A DNA stretch of 7,674 bases from NCBI GenBank assembly GCA_030690515.1, contig JAUYGP010000552.1:1-7674 (forward strand), given 5' to 3'. The DNA is from Giesbergeria sp. (lineage in GTDB: Bacteria > Pseudomonadota > Gammaproteobacteria > Burkholderiales > Burkholderiaceae_C). Under the pieces are notes generated by a model. The model had not been told where the DNA came from and did no database searches. It worked only from the letters and a program-made list of their open reading frames with translations. Position numbers and translations under genes: made by a program. The stretch's first letter is position 1, and the number at the start of each line of letters is the position of its first letter. Below are positions 1 to 7,150 of this stretch, in pieces.

Positions 1-1166
1 GCGGCGGCGCAGGCTTCGCCACCGCCCGCAAATGGGCGCTGTGCCGCGACGCACCGTTGGACTCTGGCCACACGCCTGTGGTGGTTTGCAACGCTGACGA
101 GGGCGAACCCGGTACCTTCAAAGACCGGGTTCTGCTGAACCGCCAAGCCGATGCGGTGTTCGAGGGCATGACCCTCGCCGCCTGGGTGCTGGGTGCCCGC
201 ACGGGTTTTCTGTATTTGCGGGGCGAGTACCGCTTCCTGCTCGAACCGCTCGAGGCCGCGCTGGCACAGAGGCGTTCACGCGGCTTGCTGGGCGCTCGCA
301 TTCTGGGCCGAGACGGCTTCGACTTCGACATCTGCATCCACGTGGGTGCCGGTGCCTATGTCTGCGGCGAAGAGAGCGCCTTGATCGAATCCCTGGAAGG
401 CAAACGCGGCACGCCGCGCATCCGGCCGCCCTTCCCGGCGGAACAAGGCTATCTGGGCCAGCCCACCATCGTCAACAACGTGGAAACCTTCTGCGCAGCG
501 GCGCAGATCGCCCTGCGGGGTGGTGCCTGGTGGGCCGCCATCGGCACGGCCCACAGCAGCGGCACCAAGCTGCATTCGGTCAGCGGCGACTGCGAACGCC
601 CCGGCATCTACGAGTACCCGCTGGGCGTGACGGTGGCCCAGGTGCTGCACGACTGCGGCGCACGCAACACCCAAGCGGTGCAGGTCGGCGGCCCGTCCGG
701 GCGGTGCCTGGCAGCGCATGAACTGGAGCGGCGCGTCGGCTTCGAAGACGTGTCCACGGCAGGCGCCCTGATGGTCTTTGACCAATCGCGTGACATGTTC
801 GAGATAGCGCACGGTTTTGCCCATTTTTTTGCGCACGAGAGCTGCGGTTTTTGCACGCCCTGCCGCGTAGGCACCACACTCGTGCTGCAGCGCATGGACA
901 AGCTCGCAGCGGGCCTGGGTTCACCGTTCGATCAAGCCGACCTGGACGACCTGGACACCCTGATGCAGGGCACCACCCATTGCGGCCTGGGCGCCAGCAG
1001 CACCCATGCGCTGCGCGACACATTGGAACGCTTTGGTCCGGCCTATGACCGGCGCATGCAACGGCCCAGCTTCACCCCCGGCTTCGACCTGGACGCTGAA
1101 CTGGCACCCGCAAGGCGCGTGACCGGGCGCGACGATCCCGAAGCACACTTGGAACAACAGGGATGA
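1..1166 (+). CDS. hoxF: NAD-reducing [NiFe] hydrogenase diaphorase subunit HoxF (3' part; start lies left of the window)
   Basis: HoxF is the flavoprotein subunit of the cytoplasmic NAD-reducing hydrogenase; it binds FMN and NAD(H) and passes electrons between NAD+ and the Fe-S chain. The frame is open from base 3 with no start, so about 387 C-terminal codons are present. The family is about 600 residues, so the N-terminal NuoE-like part and the start are missing. Visible motifs, as in NuoF: a glycine-rich GGAGFATARKW at the left edge; NADEGEPGTFKDR (NAD/FMN site, about 90-128); GAGAYVCGEESALIES (about 349-390); PTIVNNVETF. The N3-type [4Fe-4S] ligands are ESCGFCTPC (837-863) plus the fourth Cys in CGLG (codon 981). 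Hydrogenase genes directly downstream separate it from a Complex I nuoF. The stop overlaps the hoxU start by 4 bases (ATGA). The TTG at 57 is internal, not a start. Family assignment is very secure. Confidence 0.96.
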   Translation, partial: GGAGFATARKWALCRDAPLDSGHTPVVVCNADEGEPGTFKDRVLLNRQADAVFEGMTLAAWVLGARTGFLYLRGEYRFLLEPLEAALAQRRSRGLLGARILGRDGFDFDICIHVGAGAYVCGEESALIESLEGKRGTPRIRPPFPAEQGYLGQPTIVNNVETFCAAAQIALRGGAWWAAIGTAHSSGTKLHSVSGDCERPGIYEYPLGVTVAQVLHDCGARNTQAVQVGGPSGRCLAAHELERRVGFEDVSTAGALMVFDQSRDMFEIAHGFAHFFAHESCGFCTPCRVGTTLVLQRMDKLAAGLGSPFDQADLDDLDTLMQGTTHCGLGASSTHALRDTLERFGPAYDRRMQRPSFTPGFDLDAELAPARRVTGRDDPEAHLEQQG

Positions 1167-1861
1167 ACCATTTCCTGCTCGACGGCACCGAGGTGCCTTT
1201 CACCGAAGGCGACACCCTGATGGACGCCGCGCAGCGCGCCGGTCACGCCATCGCCCACCTGTGTTGGGATGCCACCCTGGGCCAGAGCGGCGCTTGCCGC
1301 CTGTGTTCCGTCCGCATCGATGGCCGCCTGGCCGCCGCCTGCACCACGCCCGCCCAGGCAGGCCTGGCGGTAGAAAACCGCACGCCCGAACTTGACGCGC
1401 GGCGCCTGCGCCTGACGCAGATGCTGTTTGTCGAAGGCAACCACTTCTGCCCCGGCTGCGAGAAGAGCGGCGACTGCCTGCTGCAGGCCACCGCCTATGC
1501 ACTGGGCATGACCGGCATGCACTACGACATGCAGGCACCCGTGCGCCCGGTGGATGCCAGCCACCCCGACATCTGGCTGGACCTGAACCGCTGCATTCTG
1601 TGCAAACTGTGCGTGCGCGCCAGCAACGAAAGCGATGGAAAGGGGGTTTTCGCCATCGGCGGGCACGGCATTGGCACCCACCTTCTGGTCAACTCGCCCA
1701 CGGGCCTGCTGGGCGACAGCCGCTTGGCGGCAGAGGACCATGCGGCGCACATCTGCCCGGTGGGCGCCATCCTGCCCAAGCGGCGCGGTTTTGCCGTACC
1801 CATTGGCGAACGACATTTCGACACCACCGCCCCCCCGGAGGCTTCCCATGGCCCAGACTAA
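1163..1861 (+). CDS. hoxU: NAD-reducing hydrogenase diaphorase Fe-S subunit HoxU
   Basis: HoxU is the NuoG-like Fe-S subunit of the diaphorase module, wiring HoxF to the hydrogenase module HoxYH. It has 232 residues, close to family size. Ligands visible in order: a plant-type [2Fe-2S] ferredoxin domain with Cys34, Cys45, Cys48 and Cys60; a His-Cys3 [4Fe-4S] site in HFCPGCEKSGDC with His94, Cys96, Cys99 and Cys105; and one further [4Fe-4S] site with Cys144, Cys147 and Cys150 (CILCKLC) plus Cys198 (CPVGA). The short length without a molybdopterin-like C-terminal domain fits HoxU rather than full NuoG. The ATG overlaps the hoxF stop (ATGA); no strong Shine-Dalgarno is seen, so coupling to hoxF is likely. 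The 3' end runs 14 bases into hoxY. No ligand is missing. Confidence 0.96.
   Translation: MNHFLLDGTEVPFTEGDTLMDAAQRAGHAIAHLCWDATLGQSGACRLCSVRIDGRLAAACTTPAQAGLAVENRTPELDARRLRLTQMLFVEGNHFCPGCEKSGDCLLQATAYALGMTGMHYDMQAPVRPVDASHPDIWLDLNRCILCKLCVRASNESDGKGVFAIGGHGIGTHLLVNSPTGLLGDSRLAAEDHAAHICPVGAILPKRRGFAVPIGERHFDTTAPPEASHGPD
1837..1841 (+). promoter_or_regulatory. Shine-Dalgarno that sets the hoxY start
   Basis: GGAGG lies 6 bases before ATG 1848, inside the end of hoxU. It is the best ribosome binding site in the hydrogenase operon and decides the start of hoxY. The reading frame stays open upstream to 1635, but that stretch only shadows hoxU. Confidence 0.8.
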
Positions 1862-2408
1862 AGACATTCGCCCCCGGCTGCGCATGGCCACGGTTTCGCT
1901 GGCGGGCTGCTTTGGCTGCCACATGTCGCTTCTTGACATCGACGAGCGTCTTTTTGCTCTGGCAGAACGCGTCGAATTCGACCGCTCACCACTGACCGAC
2001 ATCAAGCACTGCGGCCCCTGCGACATTGGCCTGATCGAAGGCGGCCTCTGCAACAGCGAGAACGTGCTCGTTCTGCGCGAATTCCGGGAGCACTGCAAGG
2101 TCCTTGTGGCCGTGGGGGCCTGCGCCATCAATGGCGGACTGCCTGCGCAGCGCAACCACCTGGATGTCGGAGATATCCTGCTGGACGTCTACCGAGGCAG
2201 GCCTGGGCTGGCCGCCGGGAGCCAAGTCCCCAACGACCCCGAACTGCCCTTGCCACTGGCCCATGTGCATCCGATCCATGAGGTGGTGCACATTGACCAT
2301 TTTTTGCCTGGCTGCCCCCCCAGCGCCGACGCTTTTCTGGCCCTGCTCACCGCACTGATCGAAGGCCGGCCACCGCACACAGACCCTTCACTGGTCCGAT
2401 TCGACTGA
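1848..2408 (+). CDS. hoxY: NAD-reducing [NiFe] hydrogenase small subunit HoxY
   Basis: HoxY is the small subunit of the hydrogenase module; it carries the proximal [4Fe-4S] cluster that takes electrons from the [NiFe] site in HoxH. With 186 residues it is short, as expected for group 3d, with no medial or distal cluster domain. Candidate ligands are Cys21 and Cys24 in LAGCFGCHMSLLDID, Cys92 in VGACA, and Cys156 in PGCPP. There is no twin-arginine signal or membrane anchor, so the enzyme is cytoplasmic. The ATG at 1848 is chosen because GGAGG precedes it by 6 bases and the family N-terminus starts shortly before the CxxC motif. ATG 1884 (Met13) is a less likely alternative. The gene overlaps hoxU by 14 bases, and its stop shares one base with the hoxH ATG (TGATG). 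Confidence 0.95.
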   Translation: MAQTKDIRPRLRMATVSLAGCFGCHMSLLDIDERLFALAERVEFDRSPLTDIKHCGPCDIGLIEGGLCNSENVLVLREFREHCKVLVAVGACAINGGLPAQRNHLDVGDILLDVYRGRPGLAAGSQVPNDPELPLPLAHVHPIHEVVHIDHFLPGCPPSADAFLALLTALIEGRPPHTDPSLVRFD

Positions 2409-3907
2409 TGTCCCACCCCACTCCTGTCTCCACGCCCGCCAACCCTCGGAGGGTGGTGATCGACCCCGTTTCTCGCGTGGAGGGCCATGGCAAGGTGACG
2501 CTGCTGCTGGACGAACACAACCGGGTTCAGCAGGCGCGCTTGCACATTGTGGAGTTCCGTGGCTTCGAGAGCTTCATCGTCGGGCGTCCCTACTGGGAGG
2601 TTCCCGTGATGGTGCAGCGTCTGTGCGGCATTTGCCCGGTATCCCACCACCTCGCAGCGAGCAAAGCCATCGACGTAGCGCTGGGCATTGCTGCCGTGCC
2701 GCGCACCGCCGAAGTGGTGCGCCGCCTGATGCATTACGGCCAGATCATGCAGTCGCATGCCTTGCATTTCTTCCACCTCTCGTCCCCTGACCTGCTGTTC
2801 GGCTTTGACAGCGATGCCACGCGGCGCAACATCCTTGGTGTAGCGGCGGCCTACCCCGATATTGCCCGCCAAGGCGTGCTGCTGCGCAAGTTTGGCCAGG
2901 AGGTGATACGCCTCACGGCAGGCAAGCGCGTGCACGGCACCGGCTCGATCCCTGGGGGCGTCAACCGCCATCTGACGCGCCCGGAACGCGATGAACTGGC
3001 AGCCCAGGTGCCGCAAATGCTCGACTGGTGCGAACAGGCGGTGGAGCTGGTCGCCCGCCTGCACAGCCAGAACGCGGCGCTGTACGGGGAATTCGGCAGC
3101 ATCCGTTCGGGCTGGATGTCCATCGTGCGCTCCGATGGCGCCATGGAGCTTTACGACGGCGCGTTGCGTGTGCGCGATGCCGATGGTCACATCCTGCACG
3201 ACGGCGTCGACGTACAGAACTACATGGACCTGATCGAAGAGGCCACCGAGCCCTGGACCTACATGAAGTTTCCCTACCTGCGTGCGCTCGGGCGCGAGGC
3301 GGGCTGGTACCGCGTCGGCCCGCTGGCGCGGGTGCACAACTGCAGCCACATACCCAGCGCGCGGGCCGAAGCCCAGCGCCAGCGTTTTCTGGCCCAAGGG
3401 CCGGTGCATGGCACGCTGGCCTACCACTGGGCACGCATGATCGAGATGCTGCACGCCATGGAGGTGATTGCCGAGCTGCTGCAGGATGACGCACTGCTGG
3501 GCGGCGCCCTGACGGCGCCGTTGCCAGCACAGCGCCCGGCGCGCCGCGAAGGCGTGGGCGTAATCGAGGCGCCGCGCGGCACGCTGATCCACCACTACGA
3601 AATTGGCGACGACGACCTGATCCACTGGTGCAACCTCATTGTCAGCACCACGCACAACAACCACGCCATGAACGCCTCGGTGCAAGCCGTGGCGCAGGAA
3701 TATTTTGACGGGCGCGAGATCACCGAAGGTCTGCTCAACCGCATCGAGGTGGCCATCCGCGCCTACGACCCCTGCCTGAGCTGCGCCACGCATGCGCTGG
3801 GCAGCATGCCGTTGCAGGTACAGGTGATCGACGCTGCAGGCCAGTTGCTCGACACCGTGCTGCGCCATGGCGACGGCCGCACCGAGCGGCCGCCGCGCAG
3901 CGCATGA
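2408..3907 (+). CDS. hoxH: NAD-reducing [NiFe] hydrogenase large subunit HoxH (precursor)
   Basis: HoxH holds the [NiFe](CN)2CO active site where H2 is split or made. The precursor has 499 residues. Ligand motifs are complete: RVEGHGKV (23-30) with the conserved Glu25; RLCGICPVSH (71-80) with Cys73 and Cys76; and DPCLSCATH (454-462) with Cys456 and Cys459. The tail after His462 is 37 residues and should be removed by the neighbouring HoxW protease, giving a mature protein of about 462 residues. The C. necator HoxH tail is reported as 24 residues, so this one is long. The ATG shares one base with the hoxY stop, and the stop overlaps hoxW by 4 bases (ATGA), which fits coupled synthesis of substrate and protease. 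The subunit order with hoxFU supports group 3d rather than group 3b or an uptake enzyme. Confidence 0.97.
   Translation: MSHPTPVSTPANPRRVVIDPVSRVEGHGKVTLLLDEHNRVQQARLHIVEFRGFESFIVGRPYWEVPVMVQRLCGICPVSHHLAASKAIDVALGIAAVPRTAEVVRRLMHYGQIMQSHALHFFHLSSPDLLFGFDSDATRRNILGVAAAYPDIARQGVLLRKFGQEVIRLTAGKRVHGTGSIPGGVNRHLTRPERDELAAQVPQMLDWCEQAVELVARLHSQNAALYGEFGSIRSGWMSIVRSDGAMELYDGALRVRDADGHILHDGVDVQNYMDLIEEATEPWTYMKFPYLRALGREAGWYRVGPLARVHNCSHIPSARAEAQRQRFLAQGPVHGTLAYHWARMIEMLHAMEVIAELLQDDALLGGALTAPLPAQRPARREGVGVIEAPRGTLIHHYEIGDDDLIHWCNLIVSTTHNNHAMNASVQAVAQEYFDGREITEGLLNRIEVAIRAYDPCLSCATHALGSMPLQVQVIDAAGQLLDTVLRHGDGRTERPPRSA
3791..3796 (+). other. Predicted maturation cleavage site in HoxH (after His462)
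   Basis: In [NiFe] large subunits the endopeptidase cuts after the last residue of the DPCxxCxxH motif once nickel is inserted. Here that residue is His462 (codon 3791-3793) and the first tail residue is Ala463 (3794-3796). The tail begins ALGSMPLQVQ and ends with the charged, proline-containing segment TERPPRSA. The site is inferred from family knowledge. Confidence 0.75.
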
Positions 3908-4374
3908 ACGCGCCATTGCTCATCTTCGCCGTCGGCAACCCCAGCCGGGGAGACGACGCCCTGGGCCCTCTGCTGCTGGATCGCCTGCAGGCCGACGGGC
4001 TGGATGCGGGCGGCCAGGTGGAACTGCTGTGCGACTTTCAGTTTCAGGTGGAACACATGCTGGACCTGCAGGACCGCAGCGCGGTGCTGCTAATTGATGC
4101 TGCACGGCCCGGCGTAGTGCGGGGCGCGCTCATCACCGCGTTGCAACCCCGGTCCGAGCGCCTCACACCCGCCAGCCACGCGCTGGACGGACGCACCCTG
4201 CTGGGTCTGGCACTGAGAATGCACGGCACAGCCCCACCGGCATGGATGCTGGCCATCGAAGGTGCAAGCTTTGACCTGGGCGAAGATTTGAGCCCGCTGG
4301 CCCAGCAACACTTGGAGCAGGCGCACCACCTGGCGCTGACCTGGGTGGACGAACGCTTGGCGCGCGCAGAATAG
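3904..4374 (+). CDS. hoxW: Hydrogenase maturation endopeptidase HoxW
   Basis: This nickel-dependent endopeptidase of the HybD/HyaD/HoxW family cuts the C-terminal tail from HoxH after Ni insertion. It has 156 residues, the usual size. The N-terminal FAVGNPSRGDDALG (8-21) is the family signature, with Asp17/Asp18 near the position of the first HybD metal ligand (Glu16). Asp65 in LLIDAARPG and His92 in SHALDG match the other two ligands, Asp62 and His93 of HybD. No signal peptide is seen. The start overlaps the hoxH stop (ATGA), and the position directly after hoxH points to HoxH as substrate. No strong Shine-Dalgarno is seen, so initiation is probably coupled. The gene is the last of the operon; its stop is 7 bases from the stop of the opposing gene. 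Confidence 0.93.
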   Translation: MNAPLLIFAVGNPSRGDDALGPLLLDRLQADGLDAGGQVELLCDFQFQVEHMLDLQDRSAVLLIDAARPGVVRGALITALQPRSERLTPASHALDGRTLLGLALRMHGTAPPAWMLAIEGASFDLGEDLSPLAQQHLEQAHHLALTWVDERLARAE

Positions 4375-4381
4375 GCCGCAC
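4375..4381. other. Seven-base gap between two convergent operons, without a terminator
   Basis: The stop of hoxW and the stop of the opposing c-di-GMP gene are separated by only 7 bases. No GC-rich hairpin followed by a T-run is visible here or in the flanking gene ends on either strand. Rho-dependent termination or overlapping transcript ends are therefore likely, by inference. Confidence 0.7.
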
Positions 4382-7132
4382 TCACCCGCCCTGCCTGTGC
4401 CGTACAAGCTTGTCGTACAACTCCTGCGCGGGCAGCGGTCGGCTGAACAGATAGCCTTGCAGCAGGTCGCAACCAGCCGCCAGCAGAAAGGCACGCTGCT
4501 CCTCGGTTTCCACCCCTTCGGCCACCGTCTGCATCCGCAGGCTGCGCGCCAGGCCAATAATGTTGTGCACAATGGCTGCGCTGTCCGGGTGCACGGTCAC
4601 GTCCTGCACGAAAGAGCGGTCAATCTTGAGTTGATCGATGGGAAAGCGCCGCAGATAGGCCAGGGACGAATAACCGGTACCAAAGTCGTCCACGGCCACT
4701 CCCACCCCCAGATTCTTGAGGGCCGCCAGCGTGCGCGCCGCCTGCTCAGCGTTGTGCATGACCACACTCTCAGTAATTTCGAGTTTGAGTTGGCGGCCCG
4801 GCAAGCCAGCATCCTGCAGGGCCTGCTGAACGGTTTCCACCAGGTTTTCATCACGAAACTGGCGTGCCGACAGGTTGACTGCAACCCGCAGTTCCAGCCC
4901 CTGGGCTTTCCAATGCCGCGCCTGCTGGCAGGCAGCATGCAGCACCCACTGGCCGATGGGAACGATGAGCCCCGTTTCTTCTGCCAGCGGAATAAAGTCG
5001 ACCGGAGACACCAGCACGCCCTCCTGCGACTGCCAGCGCACCAAGGCCTCCACATCGTTGACCGCTCCGGAGGACAGATGCAGCAGCGGCTGGTAAAGCA
5101 CGCGCAGCTCCTCGCGTTCGAGCGCGCGGCGCAGACGGGCTTCAAGCTCCAGCTTCTGGAGGGCCTGCGTATTCATGTCTGCGGTGTAGAAACTCAGCGT
5201 GTTGCGCCCGGACTCCTTGGCACGGTACATGGCGGCGTCGGCGTTGCGCAACAGGGTCTCGAAGTTAGCGCCGTCCTGCGGGTACAGGCTCAGGCCAATG
5301 CTGGCAGAGAGCGTGAGTTCCCGCTCCTGCAGCACCACTGGCCTGGCGATCTCCTGCAAGATGCGGTTTGCCACCATGGCGGCATGCTGGGTTCCCGCCA
5401 GGTCAGCTAGAACAATCACGAAATCGTCTCCGCCCATGCGGGCAGCGGTATCGCATTCGCGCAGTTGCTCAGCGATGCGCCCGGCCGCGGTGCGCAGCAG
5501 GGCATCGCCGCTGGCGTGCCCCAGGCTGTCATTGATCCGCTTGAAGTTGTCCAGGTCCAAATACAGCATGGCTACGGTGCCGTGTTGCTCGTGCGCCAGC
5601 GCAACAGCCAGGTCCGCACGCTCCTTGAGCCTGTTTCGGTTGGCCAGGCCGGTCAGTTCGTCGATGTTGTTCTGGCGTTCGAGCTGTTCTTCGTAGCGCT
5701 TGCGATCGGTGATGTCATTGATGATGCCGACGAAGTGCGTCACCTCGCCGCCATCGTTGGCAACCGGCCCGATCGAAAGCTCGTTCCAGAACAGCGAGCC
5801 CTCCTTGCGGTAGTTGCGCATGACGGCATGGCCCTCAGTGCGCTCACGGATGGCCAGGGCGATTTCGCGGGCACCGGTCTGCTCCTTGTCGGCCCCCATC
5901 AGAAAGCCCGGATCTCTCCCCAGCACTTCGGCGGCGGTATAGCCGGTGATGCGCTCAAAGGCAGGATTCACGTAGCTGAGCTTCACCTCGTTGGCCCGCA
6001 GTTCCGTGATCATGATGCCGTTGGCCGAGGCTTGCACCGCACTGCTGCTAAGGCGGCAGGCCTCCTCGCTTGCTCTCAGGCGCTCTTCGGCGGCCCGGCG
6101 CCGCGCCTCTTTTTCAAAACCGGTCAACGCAAAGCAGACATCGGTCACCATCTCCTGCACCAGTTGCTGCAGTTCGGTATCAAAAAATTGGGGCTCGGCA
6201 GCGTACAGCGTCAGGCTGCCAACGATGCCTCCATCAATACGCAAAGGAAAGCACGCACCCGATGCAAAGCCATGTTGACGATAGTCCTCGTGCAAAAGCG
6301 CCAGCACCGGATCGGACTGCAGGTCGTTACTCAGGTAGGGCTCGCCGCGCGAGAGCGCCCACTCCACCAGGGTGCGCGCTGGCCCCCGCATGCTCAACGG
6401 GGCAAGACGGGCAAACCACGCAGGCTCTGCGCCGCTGCGCGCAATGGGAACGATCTCACCGCTTTCTTCGTCTGCCAGCCCCACCCAGGCCATGCACAAC
6501 CCGCCGCGCTGCACCGCGATACGGCACAGTTGCGCAAACAGCGTTTCGCGGTCGCTGCTGTGCACGATCGCCTGGTTGGTTTCGCTAAGTGCCGCGTACA
6601 GCCGGTTGAGCCTGACGATGCGCCGGTGCGCCGCATCGAGCTCCGCCAGCCGCTGCTCCAGCTCCAGGCTGCGCTGCTCCAGCTTGCGCACCAGCACCTC
6701 GTTGTACATGCTCAGCATGTCCGAGTCGGGCACCGTGGGCGCACGCACGGGCACGCGGCGCTGGTTTGCAGCATCCATCACGGCCTGAACCCGCACCATG
6801 AAGACATCGGGCTCTGCAGGCTTGATGATGAAGGCATCGGCCCCCATGTCCAGCGCGAGCTGCTCGTCCTTGGCCTCGGTGTAGGTTGCGGTGTAAACGA
6901 TGAAAGGAATGCGGCGCAGCCCTTCATCCGCCTTCCAGTGGCGCAGCAAGGTGTACCCGTCCATCACCGGCATCAGCAGGTCACTGACAACCAGGTCAGG
7001 GGGCTGCTGGCGCGCAAGCTCCAGCGCCTGGGCTCCGTGGATGGCTTCCTGCACCTCGAAACCATGCCCCCGCATCAACTGGCACAGCAGGTAGCGGTTG
7101 TCTTCCCGGTCGTCCACGATGAGGGCGCGCAT
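4382..7132 (-). CDS. Response regulator with REC-GAF-PAS-GGDEF-EAL domains (c-di-GMP turnover)
   Basis: A 916-residue soluble signalling protein predicted to make or break cyclic-di-GMP under control of a phosphorelay; no membrane segment is seen. Domains: receiver 1-120 (Asp7/Asp8, phospho-acceptor Asp51, Thr81, Lys104); charged helical linker about 140-185; GAF about 185-340; PAS about 360-480, ending DITDRKRYEEQ; GGDEF about 487-650; EAL about 662-912. The GGDEF signature is GGDDF (567-571), with metal Asp526 and inhibitory-site RECD (558-561). The EAL domain keeps EALVRW (Glu695), Asn753, Glu785, DDFGTGYSSL (Asp815/Asp816), Lys836, Glu872 and Gln892, so phosphodiesterase activity is likely; cyclase activity is uncertain. 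The start at 7132 is chosen because MRALIVDD is the normal receiver N-terminus and AAGGAGGTG precedes it; an upstream in-frame ATG at 7213 lies inside the preceding gene. The start shares one base with that gene's stop. Confidence 0.93.
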   Translation of the reverse strand: MRALIVDDREDNRYLLCQLMRGHGFEVQEAIHGAQALELARQQPPDLVVSDLLMPVMDGYTLLRHWKADEGLRRIPFIVYTATYTEAKDEQLALDMGADAFIIKPAEPDVFMVRVQAVMDAANQRRVPVRAPTVPDSDMLSMYNEVLVRKLEQRSLELEQRLAELDAAHRRIVRLNRLYAALSETNQAIVHSSDRETLFAQLCRIAVQRGGLCMAWVGLADEESGEIVPIARSGAEPAWFARLAPLSMRGPARTLVEWALSRGEPYLSNDLQSDPVLALLHEDYRQHGFASGACFPLRIDGGIVGSLTLYAAEPQFFDTELQQLVQEMVTDVCFALTGFEKEARRRAAEERLRASEEACRLSSSAVQASANGIMITELRANEVKLSYVNPAFERITGYTAAEVLGRDPGFLMGADKEQTGAREIALAIRERTEGHAVMRNYRKEGSLFWNELSIGPVANDGGEVTHFVGIINDITDRKRYEEQLERQNNIDELTGLANRNRLKERADLAVALAHEQHGTVAMLYLDLDNFKRINDSLGHASGDALLRTAAGRIAEQLRECDTAARMGGDDFVIVLADLAGTQHAAMVANRILQEIARPVVLQERELTLSASIGLSLYPQDGANFETLLRNADAAMYRAKESGRNTLSFYTADMNTQALQKLELEARLRRALEREELRVLYQPLLHLSSGAVNDVEALVRWQSQEGVLVSPVDFIPLAEETGLIVPIGQWVLHAACQQARHWKAQGLELRVAVNLSARQFRDENLVETVQQALQDAGLPGRQLKLEITESVVMHNAEQAARTLAALKNLGVGVAVDDFGTGYSSLAYLRRFPIDQLKIDRSFVQDVTVHPDSAAIVHNIIGLARSLRMQTVAEGVETEEQRAFLLAAGCDLLQGYLFSRPLPAQELYDKLVRHRQGG

Positions 7133-7150
7133 CAAGGCACCTCCTTGATG
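7130..7150 (-). promoter_or_regulatory. Inverted repeat over the Shine-Dalgarno and start codon of the REC-GGDEF-EAL gene
   Basis: A perfect 8-bp inverted repeat, CATCAAGG and CCTTGATG on the - strand, has a 5-base loop, AGGTG. The second arm contains the whole ATG of the large gene. The first arm holds the AAGG half of the Shine-Dalgarno AAGGAGGTG (7146 to 7138) and the loop holds the rest. The core AGGAGG is 7 bases from the ATG, a strong site if open. The element lies in the last codons (IKEVP, stop) of the upstream receiver gene. In mRNA it could hide the start until a ribosome finishing the upstream gene opens it. The repeat is seen directly; the role is inference. Confidence 0.6.

Noticed and set aside
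1..1861. Complex I genes nuoF/nuoG instead of hoxF/hoxU
   Set aside because: The second protein has only 232 residues without the NuoG C-terminal domain, and hydrogenase subunits hoxY and hoxH follow directly.
1043..2155. Open frame of 370 codons on the - strand across hoxU and part of hoxY
   Set aside because: It is antisense to cysteine-motif-rich real genes and has no domain of its own.
2189..3916. Open frame of 575 codons on the - strand across hoxH
   Set aside because: It is antisense to a clear hoxH and has low-complexity Ala/His/Gln/Arg composition with no recognisable domain. This is a common effect of GC-rich codon bias.
4402..4417. Palindrome ACAAGCTTGT with flanking GTAC repeats near the convergent junction, considered as a terminator
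   Set aside because: It has no proper loop and no T-run after it, and it codes for the YDKLV segment of the EAL protein.
5860..5925. Blue-light LOV photoreceptor
   Set aside because: The required Cys is replaced by Pro and the preceding Asn by Asp, so it is called as a plain PAS domain.
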